A model generated the notes under the pieces. That model was not told the origin of the DNA. It worked only from the letters and a program-made list of their open reading frames with translations, and did no database searches. A program made the position numbers and the translations under genes. From positions 62,001-126,000 of the forward strand of contig NZ_JACJRV010000014.1 in the NCBI RefSeq assembly GCF_014697475.1: 64,000 nucleotides of DNA, given 5' to 3'. The stretch is from Nostoc sp. FACHB-152 (GTDB lineage Bacteria > Cyanobacteriota > Cyanobacteriia > Cyanobacteriales > Nostocaceae). Positions 62,147-64,000 of the stretch are shown piece after piece; the stretch's first letter is position 1; each line of letters starts with the position of its first letter.

Positions 62147-64000
62147 TTGATCCAATCGGAAACTTTAGAACTCTTAGAATGGTATCGCCTCTGCCAGCAT
62201 TTGGCGACATTTGCGGCAACAAAGCTAGGGGCGATCGCATCAACTAATTTACAAATTCCTACATCCCAAGCAGTTAGCGAACAGTTGTTAGCCCAAACTA
62301 AAGAGGTTTATCAACTAGAAAGTCAGCTAACGACTAGCTTATCTTTTGACGGTATTCAAGATATTGGTGATGCTATCAAACGTGCCGAACTCCAGGGGAT
62401 TTTGGCTGGCGATGAACTATTGGCGATCGCAACTACGCTTGCGGGTGCGAGAAATTTGCGGCGTGTAATTGATAACCAAGAAAATATACCAGTATTAACC
62501 CAATTAGTAGCAGATTTACGCACTTACCCAGAAATAGAACAAGAAATTCACCGTTGTATTGATGAACGGGGACAGGTAACTGACCGCGCTAGCCAAAAAC
62601 TAGGCGAAATTCGTGATGAGTTGCGGCGATTACGCAGTCAAATTAACCAAAAACTGCATAATATTTTACAAGCTAAATCTAACGCGGTTCAGGAACAGAT
62701 AATTACCCAACGGGGCGATCGCTTTGTTATCCCCGTCAAAGCCAGCCACAAAGATATTATTCCTGGTATTGTTCACGATACTTCTACCAGTGGTGTCACC
62801 TTGTACGTAGAGCCGAACTCTATCGTGCCAATGGGGAATCAATTGCGGCAAACGCTAAAAAGAGAACAAGCAGAAGAAGAAGCAATTCGCCGCGTTCTGA
62901 CTGAACAAGTAGCAGCAGTTACCCCAGATTTAGAAAGGCTGTTAGCAATTGTCACAACCCTAGATTTAGCGACAGCGCGATCACGTTATAGTTACTGGCT
63001 AAAAGCCAATCCTCCCAGATTTATCAACCGCGAGTCACAAGAAATTGTTACTTTGCGCCAGCTACGTCATCCTTTGTTAATCTGGCAGCAACAACATGAG
63101 CAAGGTCACGCTGTAATTCCCGTAGATTTATTAATTAGTCCTCATATTCGGGTAGTGACAATTACCGGACCGAACACTGGGGGTAAAACTGTCACCTTAA
63201 AAACTCTCGGTTTAGCTGCATTAATGGCTAAGGTGGGTTTATTTGTTCCCGCCCGTGAACCTGTAGAAATGCCGTGGTTTGACCAAGTATTGGCAGATAT
63301 TGGGGATGAACAATCCCTCCAGCAAAGTTTATCGACATTTTCAGGGCATATTCGCCGGATTAGCCGGATTCTAAATGCTTTAGGAAATGAAGAACAACCC
63401 AATTCCCTCGTTCTACTTGACGAAGTAGGTGCAGGTACAGATCCAGCCGAGGGTAGTGCCTTAGCGATCGCACTTTTACAATACTTAGCCCAAAACGCCC
63501 AGCTAACAATTGCCACAACTCACTTTGGCGAACTCAAAGCCCTGAAATACGAAGATGCGCGGTTTGAGAATGCTTCAGTAGAATTTGATGAAGCAACATT
63601 ATCGCCTACCTATCGTTTATTGTGGGGAATTCCAGGACGTTCTAATGCGTTGGCGATCGCCCTACGTTTGGGTTTAAAACCAGAAGTAGTGGAACAAGCC
63701 AAAACTCAAGTAGGCGAAGCCAGCGACGAAGTAAACCAAGTGATTGCGGGGTTAGAAGCGCAACGCCGCAGCCAAGAAACCAAAGCCGCCGAAGCGCAAA
63801 AATTATTGCAGCAAGCAGAAAGGCTATATAAAGAAGTATCCGACAAAGCAGCAGCTTTACAAGAGCGAGAAAAATCACTACGGGCTTCACAGGAAGTGGC
63901 AGTTCAACAAGCGATCGCCCAAGCAAAAAGCGAAATTGCCCAAGTCATTCGCCGCTTGCAAAAAGGCACACCCACAGCCCAAGATGCCCAGCAAGCTACC
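62147..64000 (+). CDS. mutS2: Endonuclease MutS2, 3'-truncated by window edge
   Basis: The frame is open from TTG 62147 to the window end (618 codons); MutS2 is normally ~800 residues, so the C-terminal Smr nuclease domain lies beyond. MutS2 is a MutS-related ATPase that suppresses recombination and acts on stalled ribosomes in some bacteria. The N-terminus TLELLEWYRLCQHLATFA, the core RGDRFVIPVKASHKDIIPGIVHDTS, Walker A ITGPNTGGKT (about 339-348) and LVLLDEVGAGTDP (about 421) are clear; ATTHFGELK follows. A long Lys/Glu/Gln coiled coil begins near residue 530. The TTG start is chosen because homologues begin M-IQSETLELLEW; no strong ribosome site is seen. Confidence 0.93.
   Translation, partial: MIQSETLELLEWYRLCQHLATFAATKLGAIASTNLQIPTSQAVSEQLLAQTKEVYQLESQLTTSLSFDGIQDIGDAIKRAELQGILAGDELLAIATTLAGARNLRRVIDNQENIPVLTQLVADLRTYPEIEQEIHRCIDERGQVTDRASQKLGEIRDELRRLRSQINQKLHNILQAKSNAVQEQIITQRGDRFVIPVKASHKDIIPGIVHDTSTSGVTLYVEPNSIVPMGNQLRQTLKREQAEEEAIRRVLTEQVAAVTPDLERLLAIVTTLDLATARSRYSYWLKANPPRFINRESQEIVTLRQLRHPLLIWQQQHEQGHAVIPVDLLISPHIRVVTITGPNTGGKTVTLKTLGLAALMAKVGLFVPAREPVEMPWFDQVLADIGDEQSLQQSLSTFSGHIRRISRILNALGNEEQPNSLVLLDEVGAGTDPAEGSALAIALLQYLAQNAQLTIATTHFGELKALKYEDARFENASVEFDEATLSPTYRLLWGIPGRSNALAIALRLGLKPEVVEQAKTQVGEASDEVNQVIAGLEAQRRSQETKAAEAQKLLQQAERLYKEVSDKAAALQEREKSLRASQEVAVQQAIAQAKSEIAQVIRRLQKGTPTAQDAQQAT

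Overview
The window is chromosomal DNA of a filamentous, probably heterocyst-forming cyanobacterium (Nostoc/Calothrix/Tolypothrix type). The reasons are dense HIP1 octamers (GCGATCGC), heptanucleotide tandem repeats (STRR) between genes, a petC-petA pair encoding the cytochrome b6f Rieske protein and cytochrome f, proteins typical of cyanobacteria (Tab2/Atab2, DUF3155, DUF3067, GuaB3, a Hik2-like kinase), and very large multidomain signalling proteins. No rRNA, tRNA, CRISPR array or intact insertion sequence was seen.

Layout. 1-3.6 kb: 3' part of an alpha-glucan phosphorylase gene with a strong terminator, a Tab2-like gene and DUF3155. 3.8-8.5 kb: a Hik2/CSK-like kinase, an S-layer-homology protein and a shorter secreted paralogue that shares its C-terminal domain, and an MlaE/TGD1-type lipid permease. 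8.9-17 kb: a ~2000-residue Ser/Thr-kinase/AAA/GAF/histidine-kinase/receiver protein, then a second hybrid histidine kinase. 17-18.9 kb: a relic of a GH31 alpha-glucosidase and a MATE exporter. 19.1-33.2 kb: a hopanoid region with hpnG, an RND pump translationally coupled to hpnA, hpnH, hpnI, a PvdE-like ABC exporter overlapping a DUF2237 gene, hpnK, a PEP-CTERM protein, hpnJ and a squalene/phytoene synthase. From known HpnH/G/I/K/J chemistry, this set should extend hopene with a ribose-derived side chain and decorate it with a glucosamine/cyclitol-ether head group. 34.3-37.6 kb: a small lipoprotein gene and a PRC-barrel gene (TAATG overlap) followed by GH31 alpha-glucosidase. 37.9-42.3 kb: a membrane hybrid histidine kinase. 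43.2-52.8 kb: a secreted mosaic protein converging on a two-gene operon of a P-loop ATPase and a 1704-residue STAND-ATPase/WD40 protein. 54.3-57.7 kb: tatC, DUF3067, petC and petA. 58.2-64 kb: a WD40 propeller, trxA, the small RNA Yfr1, guaB3 and the start of mutS2, which runs off the window.

Most notable points. (1) A ~115-125 bp MITE-like element with inverted ends has three full and two partial copies here; one abuts the start codon of the giant kinase gene. (2) STRR arrays supply the stop codons and last residues of several genes. (3) Yfr1 is recognisable between guaB3 and trxA with its promoter, both hairpins and the conserved single-stranded motif. (4) The ATPase plus STAND-WD40 operon is the best candidate for an undescribed sensing or defence-like system, although no effector domain is evident. 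(5) The RND pump, the PvdE-like exporter and DUF2237 sit inside the hopanoid region and are candidates for hopanoid-related transport.
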